Part shown: one piece after another, positions 23,699 to 33,216 of the stretch
How positions within the stretch are numbered: position 1 is the stretch's first letter
Layout of the letters: every line of letters starts with the position of its first letter
NCBI GenBank assembly: GCA_900073065.1
Contig: FJOG01000028.1
Span: 746,188-810,187, forward strand
Length of the DNA stretch: 64,000 nt
Direction of reading: 5' to 3'
From: Phialocephala subalpina
Lineage: Eukaryota; Ascomycota; Leotiomycetes; Helotiales; Mollisiaceae
The notes under the pieces: generated by a model
The model's database searches: none
What the model saw: only the letters and a program-made list of their open reading frames with translations
Told to the model about the DNA's origin: nothing
Made by a program: the position numbers and the translations under genes

Positions 23699-24501
23699 AG
23701 TGCTTGAGCTGGTCTCGGGTGAGTGTTCGAGGTGAACGTTTTAAATTGCTTTTGGCTTCAAGTGAAGCAGAAAGGTGCCGGTATAGTAACTTGCTGTATT
23801 CTTAGAGATTGTAATTTTATCCAAAGAATTATTTGCCCTGCACAATTTCGCATTCTTCAAGTGACAAACCTACAATACACGTGCTCCTCCGACCTTCGAA
23901 GAGAAAATTTTTTTAGACGATTAAGTTTCGATTCCAATTAGCATCCGGGGAGCACCCATTCTTCCGGCGACTCTTACGAGAGTCAATTCGACAGCACTTT
24001 CAATGTTCTTTTGAGGTTTTGAAGGCTTCTAACATCCGCGGCGTAGGGTCATTGCGGCAGGTAGCATGGATCCGAGTTTCTCACGTGTGCGTTGCCATCG
24101 CATTCAATACTCATGTTACGCTTATTGTAACAATGGGTACTCGTGAGGAATTCTCTTTCACGATTATCTTCGAAGAAGTGAACTAAGTTCAAGCAAAGAC
24201 TTCGAAGGAACTGCTGCGAACTGTAGAGTGCTCTTTGTTTAGAAGACAATGGATTTGTTCAATGTGAAAGAAAGTGTTTTTTGAGCTTTCCTTGAACACT
24301 TCTGAGACGACTCTGGCGTTGTGAATAACTACCAATATTCGAACATAATATGGTGAGTCGGGCAAATGAGAGACGTTGTATTCCCAATATCAAAAGTCAC
24401 TTCGTTGCTCATCCTCAACACTTCAACTTTCCGTCCACCAAACACCATATCAGTCGATCCAGCTTTTCCAACTCCTCCGGAAGACCCAACCAAACCTCAA
24501 G

Positions 24502-25369
24502 ATGTGTTACAAGTGCGGCCAAAGCAGCTCATTCGAGTTGTTCTGCTTCTTCGATCTTTCAAGGAAGGGAATCGCCAACCCCCAAGATGCATTCCGGGAG
24601 TTCTGCTTCTCTATCATCGAAGAATCCCCTGTAGCAAAGTTCCGGGAAGCCCTCCGTAAAGAGACAAAGACGTGCAATACCTACCAAAGTGCTCACTGTG
24701 CTACTGGAACGAAGAAACCCACCCGGCTGAGCAAGCACATGAGCTGCGAGAGTTGGAGGACTTGTTCCGCGAGGAGCAAGTTTACGAATCAGTACTTTTT
24801 AACGAGCGTCTCGCTATCCTCCTGACATACGACCATTCCAAAGCAGTGTTTGAGAAGCTGAGTCCCAGGAAACAAGGTATTATGACAAGAAAGGGGCCAA
24901 GACTGCAAATGGAATACGCAAACAAGAAGCTCCACTCTTACAGCGACAGAATCTCCCAATTGCAACAAAGAATCGGAATCATCGATATTGCATCCGACCC
25001 CGAATACTACTGTCTCCAACGCGAGCTCATGATTCTCAAAAAGTCCTTGGCAGACGAAGAATACCACTCTCGATACCAAATCTCAGGATGTACAGAGAGA
25101 CTCCAGATGCGGAAGGACAAGCTGCTCTCGACGAGATCGACGAGCTCTTGGACCTAGTTTCTCATGAGGTAAGTCACCTCTTTCTCGATATTCAAGACTG
25201 CTACAACAGATCCGATGGATTCATCGAGATGATTCTCGGTGACCACCAGGTTCACGATAGAATTGACTTTTCTACTCCCCCATCGTGGAAGGATAAGTGT
25301 AACATGAAAACACTTGTCGAAAAGGAACGTGGCCTTGACGACTTATACTTCGACTATTGCTGGTCTTAA
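24502..25369 (+). pseudogene. CxxC zinc-binding/coiled-coil protein with two frameshifts
   Basis: Three coding-like segments in different frames follow in sequence: MCYKCGQSSSFELFCFF through SPVAKFREALRKE (24502 to about 24660), KDVQYLPKCSLCYWNEET through LADEEYHSRYQ (24664 to about 25080), and MYRETPDAEGQAALDEIDEL to YFDYCWS stop (25088-25369). CxxC pairs at the start (CYKC, CSLC) suggest one zinc site; the rest is helical and charged. Neither junction has room for an intron, so two one-base frame changes are needed. I do not recognise the family. It is either a recent pseudogene or a gene with indel errors in the assembly. Confidence 0.5.
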
Positions 25370-25816
25370 GTAAGATGACCCTGTCTCGATCTCCTTTGAT
25401 GGAAATGACCTCGGAGCTCTCGGGCTGGCCTCGAAGAGTAAGGTGTTTGTCGTTTGCTTGACCTCGCGAGATTCGCCATGCTTTTCTTTATCAAATATAT
25501 TTTCCTTCCCAACAATTGATTTCTTTCCATCCTTAATAATTAATTTAATGTCTTCTGTCATCATTGATTATGTCCTCCTTTCGTGATAAAAGTCGAGAAA
25601 TGTGTAGATGCTCTCACGTGCAAGCGCGCGTCAAACGTGTCGCGAATGATCGACATGGCGTGACGTACAAAGTAAACAAACGTCATACCACAACACTTTC
25701 TCCTCACCTGTTGCTCCCACTTGATATATATAAATCCTCTTATACCTCTCTCCCGATCCTTCCCACTCATCTTCCTTCAGTATCAAAGTCCTCAATTGAA
25801 ACCAAGCTGCACAAAA
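25370..25816 (+). promoter_or_regulatory. Upstream region of the 25.8-kb gene
   Basis: A TATATATAAATCC element near 25723-25735 lies about 85 bp before the start codon at 25817 and is a good TATA-box candidate. Nothing else is recognised. Confidence 0.5.
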
Positions 25817-27195
25817 ATGCCACCAAAACGGAAAACACTGTCCTCAACGAGCGGGAACGCGTCTGCTGCTGAGAAGCCTCGCAATGCGAAGGCCGCGAAG
25901 ACGAGTCCTAAGCAGACTGCTACGAAAGCATCGAGTGAGAAGAAAGAGAAGAAGGGATTCAAGTACTCGAATCAGAAGACTGTATGTTGTGTCGCTCCTT
26001 TCTCACTTGCTGCAGATGTACGACTCAATGTTCCTTCCTGTCTCCGTGTCCTTTCTTGTCCCAATGTCTCTGCTCAATCAAATGTCCCTTCCAGAATCAA
26101 TGCTCTGTCTCTTCATGTCGCTCCCCCCAAAAAAGCTAACATTTAAACTTCCAGCTCGAAAATAAACCCAAATTCATGAACCTCCAGTGGCCCAACATCG
26201 CCGATTTCATCAATGATCCAGACTGCCAAGACATGCCAAAGAAGGGCGAGCTCATCGATGAATACTGCTTCCGAGTCTCAGACCTCGGACTCCCTGTCTC
26301 TGGCGATGGCATAGAACTACTGGAACATTTCACCAACGAATGTGAGAATCGAGACCAGGATATCCAAGATGTGATTATGTACAATGATTGGAACGGATGG
26401 GGAATCATGGAGGCGATGGATAATTTTTTCAAGGATTTTGATAAGGTGGTGTTCAAGAAGACTGTCTCGCCATACAGGAAGTGGGGTTTTGTGGAGGCTA
26501 TTGCATGTTGGGGATTGGAAGACTCGGTATATTTCTTCAGTAAGATACAACTCTGCATTTATATCAAGTCCGAGACTGACCATCGACAAGATAACGAGGA
26601 TGGCGATGGTGTCGCTGAACATGCGGACATGATTGGCACCATGATCTTGACATGCATTGACGTGCTCAAGGAGCATGATTTGTTCAAGGTCGACAGTGAC
26701 ATCAAGAATATCCCCATCATCTGCCTGATCCTTCTCCAGTTCGCTGTCAAGTACTGCAACGATCTCGGGACGAAGTGGGGAGCCGAGGTTGTCCACCTGT
26801 GCGACGATGCTGGAATCGATCTTGCGAAGTACGTCCGAAAGCAGGTTCGCATCAGCGACGTAGATGTGGCAAATCTTAGGGGTGAGGTTGAGAACAAGCG
26901 AGAAGAGGCTCCGGCTCTTGGAGAACTTGAAGATGGAGACGGATACGAAATCTATCGGAATATGAAGGACTGGACACCTGAGGATGATGTTGGCGAGGAT
27001 GGTAGAATGTGGTACAGGTGGGATTGGAAGCTTGAGGTGAGTGCCTGACTTCCCAATTTGATAGGCTTGAGTTGCTGATATCGTGTATAGTACAAGGAGT
27101 ATAAGAAGAACCACGTCGGTGGGACCCACTTTGACTTGACCAAAATGACGAAGGCGCAGATCAAGAAGGGACGGCACCCTCTCGACCCTCGCTAA
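25817..27195 (+). CDS. Hypothetical protein with basic N-terminus, unknown family
   Basis: Four exons (25817-25981, 26155-26539, 26591-27036, 27091-27195) close to 366 codons. The 173-nt first intron has GTATGT, a GCTAAC branch and CCAG end; the 51-nt second intron (GTAAGA..ACAAG, branch GACTGAC) is in frame and stop-free, so retention would add 17 residues. The N-terminus is Lys/Ser/Thr-rich (MPPKRKTLSSTSGNA..), like a nuclear signal. The body is acidic and helical, with FMNLQWPNIADFINDPDCQ, an EAMDNFFKDFDKVVF block and NIPIICLILLQFAVKYC; the C-terminus is Lys-rich (GTHFDLTKMTKAQIKKG). No known domain is recognised. Intact splicing and even codon quality argue it is a real gene, probably restricted to related fungi. 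Confidence 0.75.
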
Positions 27196-27280
27196 GTCAG
27201 CAAGCAAGAACTGGGGAACACTCGCGACAGATTTGTTGCCATAAATGCCTGTATTTCTACTGTATACTAGTTTTTCGTTG

Positions 27281-28152
27281 CTAAATGAACCTCGTCATCC
27301 CAGTACTCTCCCTCGCCATCGCCCCCATTTGCTTTTCCATCCACCCCGCTATACCTTCCACAGCTCTCTTGTGCCCATAATTATGCCCAATTGGCTCGAC
27401 CACCTTCTTGGCCATCATCTCAATCCTCACTTCTAACAAGTCTCTCATCCCCAGCATAGGTCTTAGCCCCTCTCCCAATTGACTGTTCAGCCTCTCAAAC
27501 CCAATCTCTCCCAGCACCACACGACCACGAGCGATCTTTATTCTGACACTCAATCTCTGCAAACTCCTCGTCGTTCCCCCATCAAGGCACTTCTCTAGCC
27601 ACAGTATCGCGTTTTACTCCTGCCTACTACCCCCACAAACGACGGCAAAGCTGAACTCCCAATTCTTAATCCACTTTAGACTCGGAGGCACAGGGTCTCG
27701 TAGCCAACCTTGCTTCCCATGAATCGAGGACACGCCATTGTAATCGAATGTAGCATAGAAGGAGGTTCCGTACCATTGCTCGATCACTTCTTAGTTAATG
27801 TAGCAGTTAGTGCGGAGGATTGAGGAAGTGGAGTCGGAGCGGAGGGTTAGGGCATAGCGGGAGGTAGGAAGCGGGGATGGGGTGTTTGCGGTCAGGTGGG
27901 AGTAGATTTGGCGACGGAGTTTGTGGGGAAGGTCGAGGACGCGGAATGGTCGGAGAGGTGGGCTGGGATTGAGGACGACTCGGGAGGTGAGGAGCTTCCA
28001 GATGTTTTGGATCTCAGAAGGTCAGCATTTGGACTGAAACAGAGGTGTTGACGACTGACCATGAGCGTTGCTCGCTTGTCATTTGTCCTTCGTCGACTGA
28101 TTAGGAGCTTGACCAGCAATGACAACAATCCAAAACCACATTTTCGCTCCAT
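27281..28152 (-). pseudogene. LPxxLR-type (F-box-like) fungal protein, two nonsense codons
   Basis: Exon 1 (28060-28152, MERKCGFGLLSLL..) joins across a 47-nt intron (28013-28059, branch GCTGAC) to IWKLLTSRVVLNP, then FRVLDLPHKLRRQIYSHL, the LDLPxxLRxxIYxxL motif of a big family of fungal F-box-like proteins. The frame runs on through SILRTNCYIN, a TAA, EVIEQWYGTSFYATFDYNGV, LKWIKNWEFSFAVVCGGS, a TAA, and then the open stretch QRLSVRIKIARGRVVLGE to the stop at 27281. All in one frame with two TAA codons, so a recently inactivated gene is the simplest reading. The function of the family is not known. Confidence 0.7.
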
Positions 28153-28784
28153 GGTATTGACGTTTCAATCAATTGCAAGATGTTTTGCTAATCACCTTCT
28201 CCGCTGAGACCTAAGTTGCTTTTAAGAACTCAGACTCTGTTTCAAAAATCGAGCATCAATCTCCACACCACCCACAACTTACCCCTTTAAACCGGCCTCG
28301 CCCCATATCCCTAGTGGATCCGAAGCTTAACCCAACTTCCCCACACATCCAACAAATCTATATAAATTTAAATTAGCAGAAATCTCAACAGCTGTATCCC
28401 AGTTCCGTCCTCGAGGTAGATTACCTCTTACAAAGAGTAGAAGGTTGGGTTCCCATACAGTCAAACCTATTAAATTAGGTTCATCCGTGCCATCTACCCG
28501 CAGAACTACGCTTGAAATACAGTGTAGAAGTACAGCGGTTAGATGGCATACGGTTTTCTGATTTTTCCTACGGTTCCACGTCATTTTTCTTTCTTTTTGC
28601 CTTCTTTTGCGATAATTGGGGGTTTTTTGAGCTCTTTTAGAAGGGTGTTTTGGTTTCTTTGCGGGGTCGGAAATAGGGGGCTTGGGTCGCTAAACACTAG
28701 CCTCTCGCTAAACGATGACTTCACCTCATCTTCCCAACCTCCCGTCCTTTCCCTTCTGTCTCCAAACATCAGTGATCCATCAAC
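28153..28784. other. Intergenic, promoter of the hydrolase gene
   Basis: No supported gene. A T-rich tract (28585-28665) and a CT-rich tract just before 28785 look like the promoter and leader of the plus-strand hydrolase. Confidence 0.4.
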
Positions 28785-29753
28785 ATGGCCACCGAACCTC
28801 AACACCACGATTTCGAAACCCCCCTCGAGCCTTTCGAGGGTAAAAATCCAATAAAATGCATCTCAAGCTCTCCTTCCGACTCCGCAACCACGACGACACC
28901 ACCGCCACTAATTTTTACTCACGGTGCTGGAGGCACATTGCAGTCGGACGCTATCCTCAACTTTCGCACTGGTTTCGCGACTCAAAGTCCGATAACATGT
29001 TTTCAAGGCTCGATGAACCTCTCTTCTCGCGTCAAGATGTTCGATGCCGTAATTACGCACGAATCGAAAACAGTACCAGTCACAGCGCTAGGAGGGAGAA
29101 GTATGGGCGCTAGAGCAGCAGTCATGGCTGCGAAGGGCAAAGCAGATGTGAAATACTTGGTGTTGGTTAGTTATCCGTTACATACGGGGAAGGGTGATGT
29201 AAGGGATGAGATTTTGATGGAAATTGATAAGAGCGTGAAAGTGCTGTTTGTGGTGGGAGATAGGGACAGTATGTGTGATTTGGAGAGGCTGGAGGGGGTC
29301 AGGTCAAAGATGACGGCGGAGAGTTGGAGGGTCGTGGTTGAGGGCGCGGATCATGGGATGAGTGTAAAGCCAAAAGTGGGGACCAAAGCTGTGGGGGAAT
29401 TGGTGGGGAGAGTGGTTGTTGAGTGGTTGAATGAGATTCAAGAGAGTGTATTAGAAGACAAAAGGAAGGAAGGGAGGATTTGGTGGGATGGTGACGAGCA
29501 GAAGGAGAAGTGGGGTGGTTGGGAGGGAGTATCTTCCGATAAGACGTCTTCACAAAATGATCAGACGGTCAAGAATGACGAGAGCTCAAAGCCTGAGAAG
29601 ATTTCCAACAAAGCATCGAAGAGGGGCACAACTAAGAAAGAAATCACAAGCGATGGTGACCTGAAAACAGGGACACCCCAACCGCGCCACAAGAGGACTC
29701 GAAATGAATACCCTGAAATTGAAGAGCTAAGAAAGCCAGCTCGCAAGCGATAG
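28785..29753 (+). CDS. Alpha/beta-hydrolase of the KANL3/TEX30 type
   Basis: Single exon, 322 codons. PPLIFTHGAGGTLQSDA matches the HG-AGG oxyanion region, ALGGRSMGARAAVMAA contains the GxSxG nucleophile elbow (GRSMG), FVVGDRDSMCD gives the acidic residue region, and VEGADHGMSV the catalytic His. This order and spacing fit the TEX30/KANSL3 subfamily of alpha/beta-hydrolases; no substrate is established for fungal members. After the fold ends (about residue 215) there is a charged tail with Ser/Lys repeats and a basic end (RHKRTRNEYPEIEELRKPARKR in part), which could be a nuclear signal; this extension is not part of the hydrolase domain. Confidence 0.85.
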   Translation: MATEPQHHDFETPLEPFEGKNPIKCISSSPSDSATTTTPPPLIFTHGAGGTLQSDAILNFRTGFATQSPITCFQGSMNLSSRVKMFDAVITHESKTVPVTALGGRSMGARAAVMAAKGKADVKYLVLVSYPLHTGKGDVRDEILMEIDKSVKVLFVVGDRDSMCDLERLEGVRSKMTAESWRVVVEGADHGMSVKPKVGTKAVGELVGRVVVEWLNEIQESVLEDKRKEGRIWWDGDEQKEKWGGWEGVSSDKTSSQNDQTVKNDESSKPEKISNKASKRGTTKKEITSDGDLKTGTPQPRHKRTRNEYPEIEELRKPARKR

Positions 29754-29998
29754 AAGGTATGAAACAAAGTGTAGGGCGTCTAGGTGGGGAATTGGATGAC
29801 CACGCGCTGTGCATGATAGGGACTTTGTTGAGGCACTGTGGCCGTATGGTGCCTCTGGGAAATCACAACACTGTTCGCTTTTTATTGTAAAATAAATCAT
29901 TCCAAGCAGGAGTGGCCATATCCAAGGGACTCAACCCTCTCTTTTCGTTCTAGTGCACATGATGTCCTAACTAATGGAAGTCCTTAAAAGCAGCCCTA

Positions 29999-30498
29999 CT
30001 CCTACCTTCACTCTTCCACAGACAAGATCGTTGGTTACGACTCTTGCCGACGAACTCCAGCCTCAGGCAATATAATCTCTGGAGTAAAGACATGGCCGCC
30101 CGTTCTGATGCAATGCATACAGCCGATATGTTCACTCTCAAACAATTGCCTTCTCACAGATTCGTCCTTAGCAGCAGCCGCTGCATGATCCCTATCGTTC
30201 ATCTTGGCGATGAGCCGATTAGCTTGATTACGAGAATACATCTCTTCCCTCCTACCTTCACTCTTCCACAGACAAGATCGTTGGTTACGACTCTTGCCGA
30301 CGAACTCCAGCCTCAGGCAATATAATCTCTGGAGTAAAGACATGGCCGCCCGTTCTGATGCAATGCATACAGCCGATATGTTCACTCTCAAACAATTGCC
30401 TTCTCACAGATTCGTCCTTAGCAGCAGCCGCTGCATGATCCCTATCGTTCATCTTGGCGATGAGCCGATTAGCTTGATTACGAGAATACATCTCTTCC
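29999..30498. repeat. Perfect tandem duplication, 2 x 250 bp
   Basis: Sequence from 29999 (CTCCTACCTTCACTCTTCC..) repeats exactly from 30249. The right edge (about 30499) falls inside the conserved end of the retropepsin-like domain, where the coding frame also breaks. Same period as the duplication at 23055. Confidence 0.97.
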
Positions 30499-31745
30499 CA
30501 TCGTAAGGAAGGTTTGGTAAAACATGAAAGGACATCCCGAAGCTATCGAGACCTGGGAGTTGGACGGATGAAATGTGGACCTGTCCAATGGTCTCAACAA
30601 TAGTTTCGTCTGCCAACATCACACGAGTCCGCTTCCTCCAGTCGATTTTCAGCCCTTTCCTGAGCGCACATCCGAAATTCATCAAATCCAGATCAGATCC
30701 GGTATCTGCACATGCCGTCAGATTCGCACCATCTGCAGAGAACTCTATTGTCCCTTTGGGTGACCCAACCCACTTAAAGCTCGGAAAACTTCCCAGTGGG
30801 AGTGGATAATCAACCAGAAGATGCTTGTTTTTCGTTAGATCTGGGTTTTGCGCAGAAAGTCGAGGCCCATGATCAATGGCACTGAGCAGTTTGCCATGAT
30901 ATAGAAGCAACAAGACTGATCTGCCTCGCCTCCAAGTCCAAGAAGACTACAGATTGAGTCTCGACTGACTTGTGGCATGTCGGGCAGACTAACCCTTGAA
31001 CCTTTTGACCCTTATCTTCAATGATATCAGTATACCAGGATCTTGCATCATGCTGCTGCTGATGCATTTCTTCAACATCGCCAAAAGGTCGATAATTCTC
31101 GATATGGCCTGTAGGACTCTGGCAGTCTTGATCTCGCTCAAGAGCATCACTACTGATGACGGAAGTATCTACGATACTTCGCCGACTGCCATAACCAAAA
31201 TCCGAATGTGGAAGTCGATTACAAGTCTGCTTGGACTGGAATCCATCATCTGAAATGATATCTAGTAGCACTGGCGTCACCTTAGGAACAGGCGACCAAG
31301 GTCCATCATCGTGGGTGTACCAATTCTGGATCGGATCCTGAGAAGGACGCAGGCTTTGGCCATCTATGGCAATTTTGGAAGTTCCTTGAGTGATTTTTCC
31401 ATGGTTTGAAGATGCGGGTAAAAGATGAGGCTCGGTGGGAGAAGTCGCCATTAATTTGAGAAGCATGTTTGGCGTGTCCAAGTCAATCCACGGATTGTGG
31501 ATAGATATGAAGCCTTTCCTCTGGCGTAATCGGGAAGTGTCTTGAGTCCACACAACCTGTAGGGGAAGACATGCACTAAAATAACATTTTTTCGTCAGAA
31601 CTAGGGTGATACAATAGGTGCCTCTACGCTTAATGTGCCGCGCGAGGATACTGCTCACAGTGATTCGACTGGTCGGTTCGATATCTGCATGTGTTGTGTC
31701 AAGTCCAGTTATCAGAGAGCGATGTCGCGGCTTCTCGATTGGCAA
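30285..31745 (-). pseudogene. Retropepsin-like (peptidase A2-type) fungal protein, frame-broken
   Basis: On the minus strand a hydrophilic N-terminal part (31745 to about 30960; contains VCPTCHKSVETQS) leads to CCFYIMANCSVPLIMGLDFL, the usual end of a retropepsin fold, but the frame then hits TAA and continues only after a one-base shift near 30840. Next come GTIEFSADGANLTACADTGSDLDLM with the DTGS active-site motif, RVMLADETIVETIGQV and FHVLPNLPYD. The frame shifts again at about 30500, exactly at the edge of the 250-bp duplication, before EEMYSRNQANRL and an HCIRTGGH tail ending at 30285. Similar genes in fungi encode single-domain retropepsin-like proteins of unknown role, perhaps domesticated from retroelements. 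There is no reverse transcriptase or integrase nearby. The 5' end is uncertain: the frame has no ATG at 31745 and an intron ending near 31561 is likely. Confidence 0.6.
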
Positions 31746-32024
31746 CGATGGTTGCGGATCGTTAGAACCAAAACACCAAGCGATTGAGGCGTGTCGAGGT
31801 GGATTAGATTAAGCTCTTCGATTTGTTTTGCAGGTGGAAGATGAAGAAAGAACCCGCGAGGAAACCAGCAAGGAGGGCTTGACGAGGTCCGTGCTACGAG
31901 GCACACCACGGAGCTGACTTCTACAGCCTCACTTATTATTTCGCCAATCAATCACCCCGTGCCTGTCGCAATGTCCCAGACCTTCAAAAATACCGAAGGC
32001 TTGCAATGAAGATACAAACATGCA
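31746..32024. other. Short divergent spacer
   Basis: Lies between the retropepsin-like remnant and the DUF6594 gene. A minus-strand frame (31712-31951) might be an upstream exon of the remnant but has no splice support. Confidence 0.3.
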
Positions 32025-33049
32025 ATGTCGCTTTCGGACATCGAGCATGCCAACCACAATGTGAACCTCACCCGAGGATTCGCACTCCTTGCATCTAAGA
32101 TCAACAGCGACATCGACAAGATATCCACGATATACAGGCGGTTCGATGAGCTTTCGGCGCGGAATCTGCTATTCTATCAGGCTGAGCTTGCAGAGCTGGA
32201 ATATGAATTGAAGCGACTTGATGACGAAGACCGAAAAGCGAAGGATGAGATATCAGTGGCATGTCAAAGAGACTGGAGTACATTTGCTCGGCACGCGGCA
32301 AGCGCTGATAGAGGGTCTGCAGATAGAGGGGCCACAAAGGCAAGAGAGAAACAGAAGATGGAACATACGATGAAGATCCGGGATATATTGGAGAAATATC
32401 GTGAGATCCGAACTTCTCGAAAGAACAACCATCGCTCGGACATTGACTGATCATAGAAACCACAGATGCCGCACTAGCGGCACATCAACTCCTCCTCAAT
32501 TGCCCACCGCCCTCCAAAAATACCATAACAGCTCTCAGAAACTGGTTCTTCCAAAACACCTCTGGCACCAAAAACGGGGACAAATCTCCCCATCTCTGGG
32601 GCGCATCCTCGACCATCTTCTCCATTCCAAGAGACCTAGTCGCTCTCCGAGTCCCAGCAGACCAAGACCGCCTCTCCAGTTTCATCCACAATAACTTCGG
32701 CGCATTCTTCCAAACCTCAGCAGCGGACGGTCGAACAACCTACACTTCCGAAAAAGCCATCTCCCGTTTCGTAGCAATACTTAGCACTATACTTGCAGCC
32801 GTAATGCTATTCGGAGCCATCATAAGCCTCTACGCCGTGAAGAGCGAGAAAGCACTATTGGGAATGCTGAGTGGATGGACGGCATCGTTCGCTGCTTGTG
32901 TGGGACTCTTGACGAATGCGAGACGGGACCAGGTATTTGGTGCTACAGCCGCCCATGCTGCTGTCTTGGTTGTCTTCGTGAGTGGGAACTTGGGAGGACC
33001 AACTTCTTCAGCTGTTGGAGTGGGAAATAGTACTTGTGGTGTCACATGA
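32025..33049 (+). CDS. DUF6594 domain-containing membrane protein
   Basis: Exons 32025-32400 and 32457-33049 (56-nt intron) close to 322 codons. The N-terminal half has the family's helical signature: DIDKISTIYRRFDELSARNL followed by LLFYQAELAELEYELKRLDDED. The middle contains WFFQNTSG, LWGASSTIFSIPRDLVALRV and SSFIHNNFGAFFQ. Three hydrophobic helices end the protein: FVAILSTILAAVMLFGAIIS, ALLGMLSGWTASFAACVGLL and TAAHAAVLVVFVSG. This N-terminal coiled domain plus three C-terminal helices is the standard DUF6594 layout. These proteins are numerous in filamentous ascomycetes, sit in membranes by prediction, and have no established role. Confidence 0.9.
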
Positions 33050-33216
33050 TGGAAGTAAACGTACTTGAGATAAAGGTTGTCTTGATTAACGACTCCAAAA
33101 TTACCACCAAACGCCATACATGATGTCTGTCCATGATGCCAACTCCAGAACTCCGCCCATGAGCATGACCTGTCCCAAGCCTAGATATCTATATCGTCGT
33201 ATGCACATTATTCATC

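Noticed and set aside
26317..27207. 296-codon minus frame
   Set aside because: Antisense shadow of the spliced 25817 gene, whose splice sites and codon use are better.
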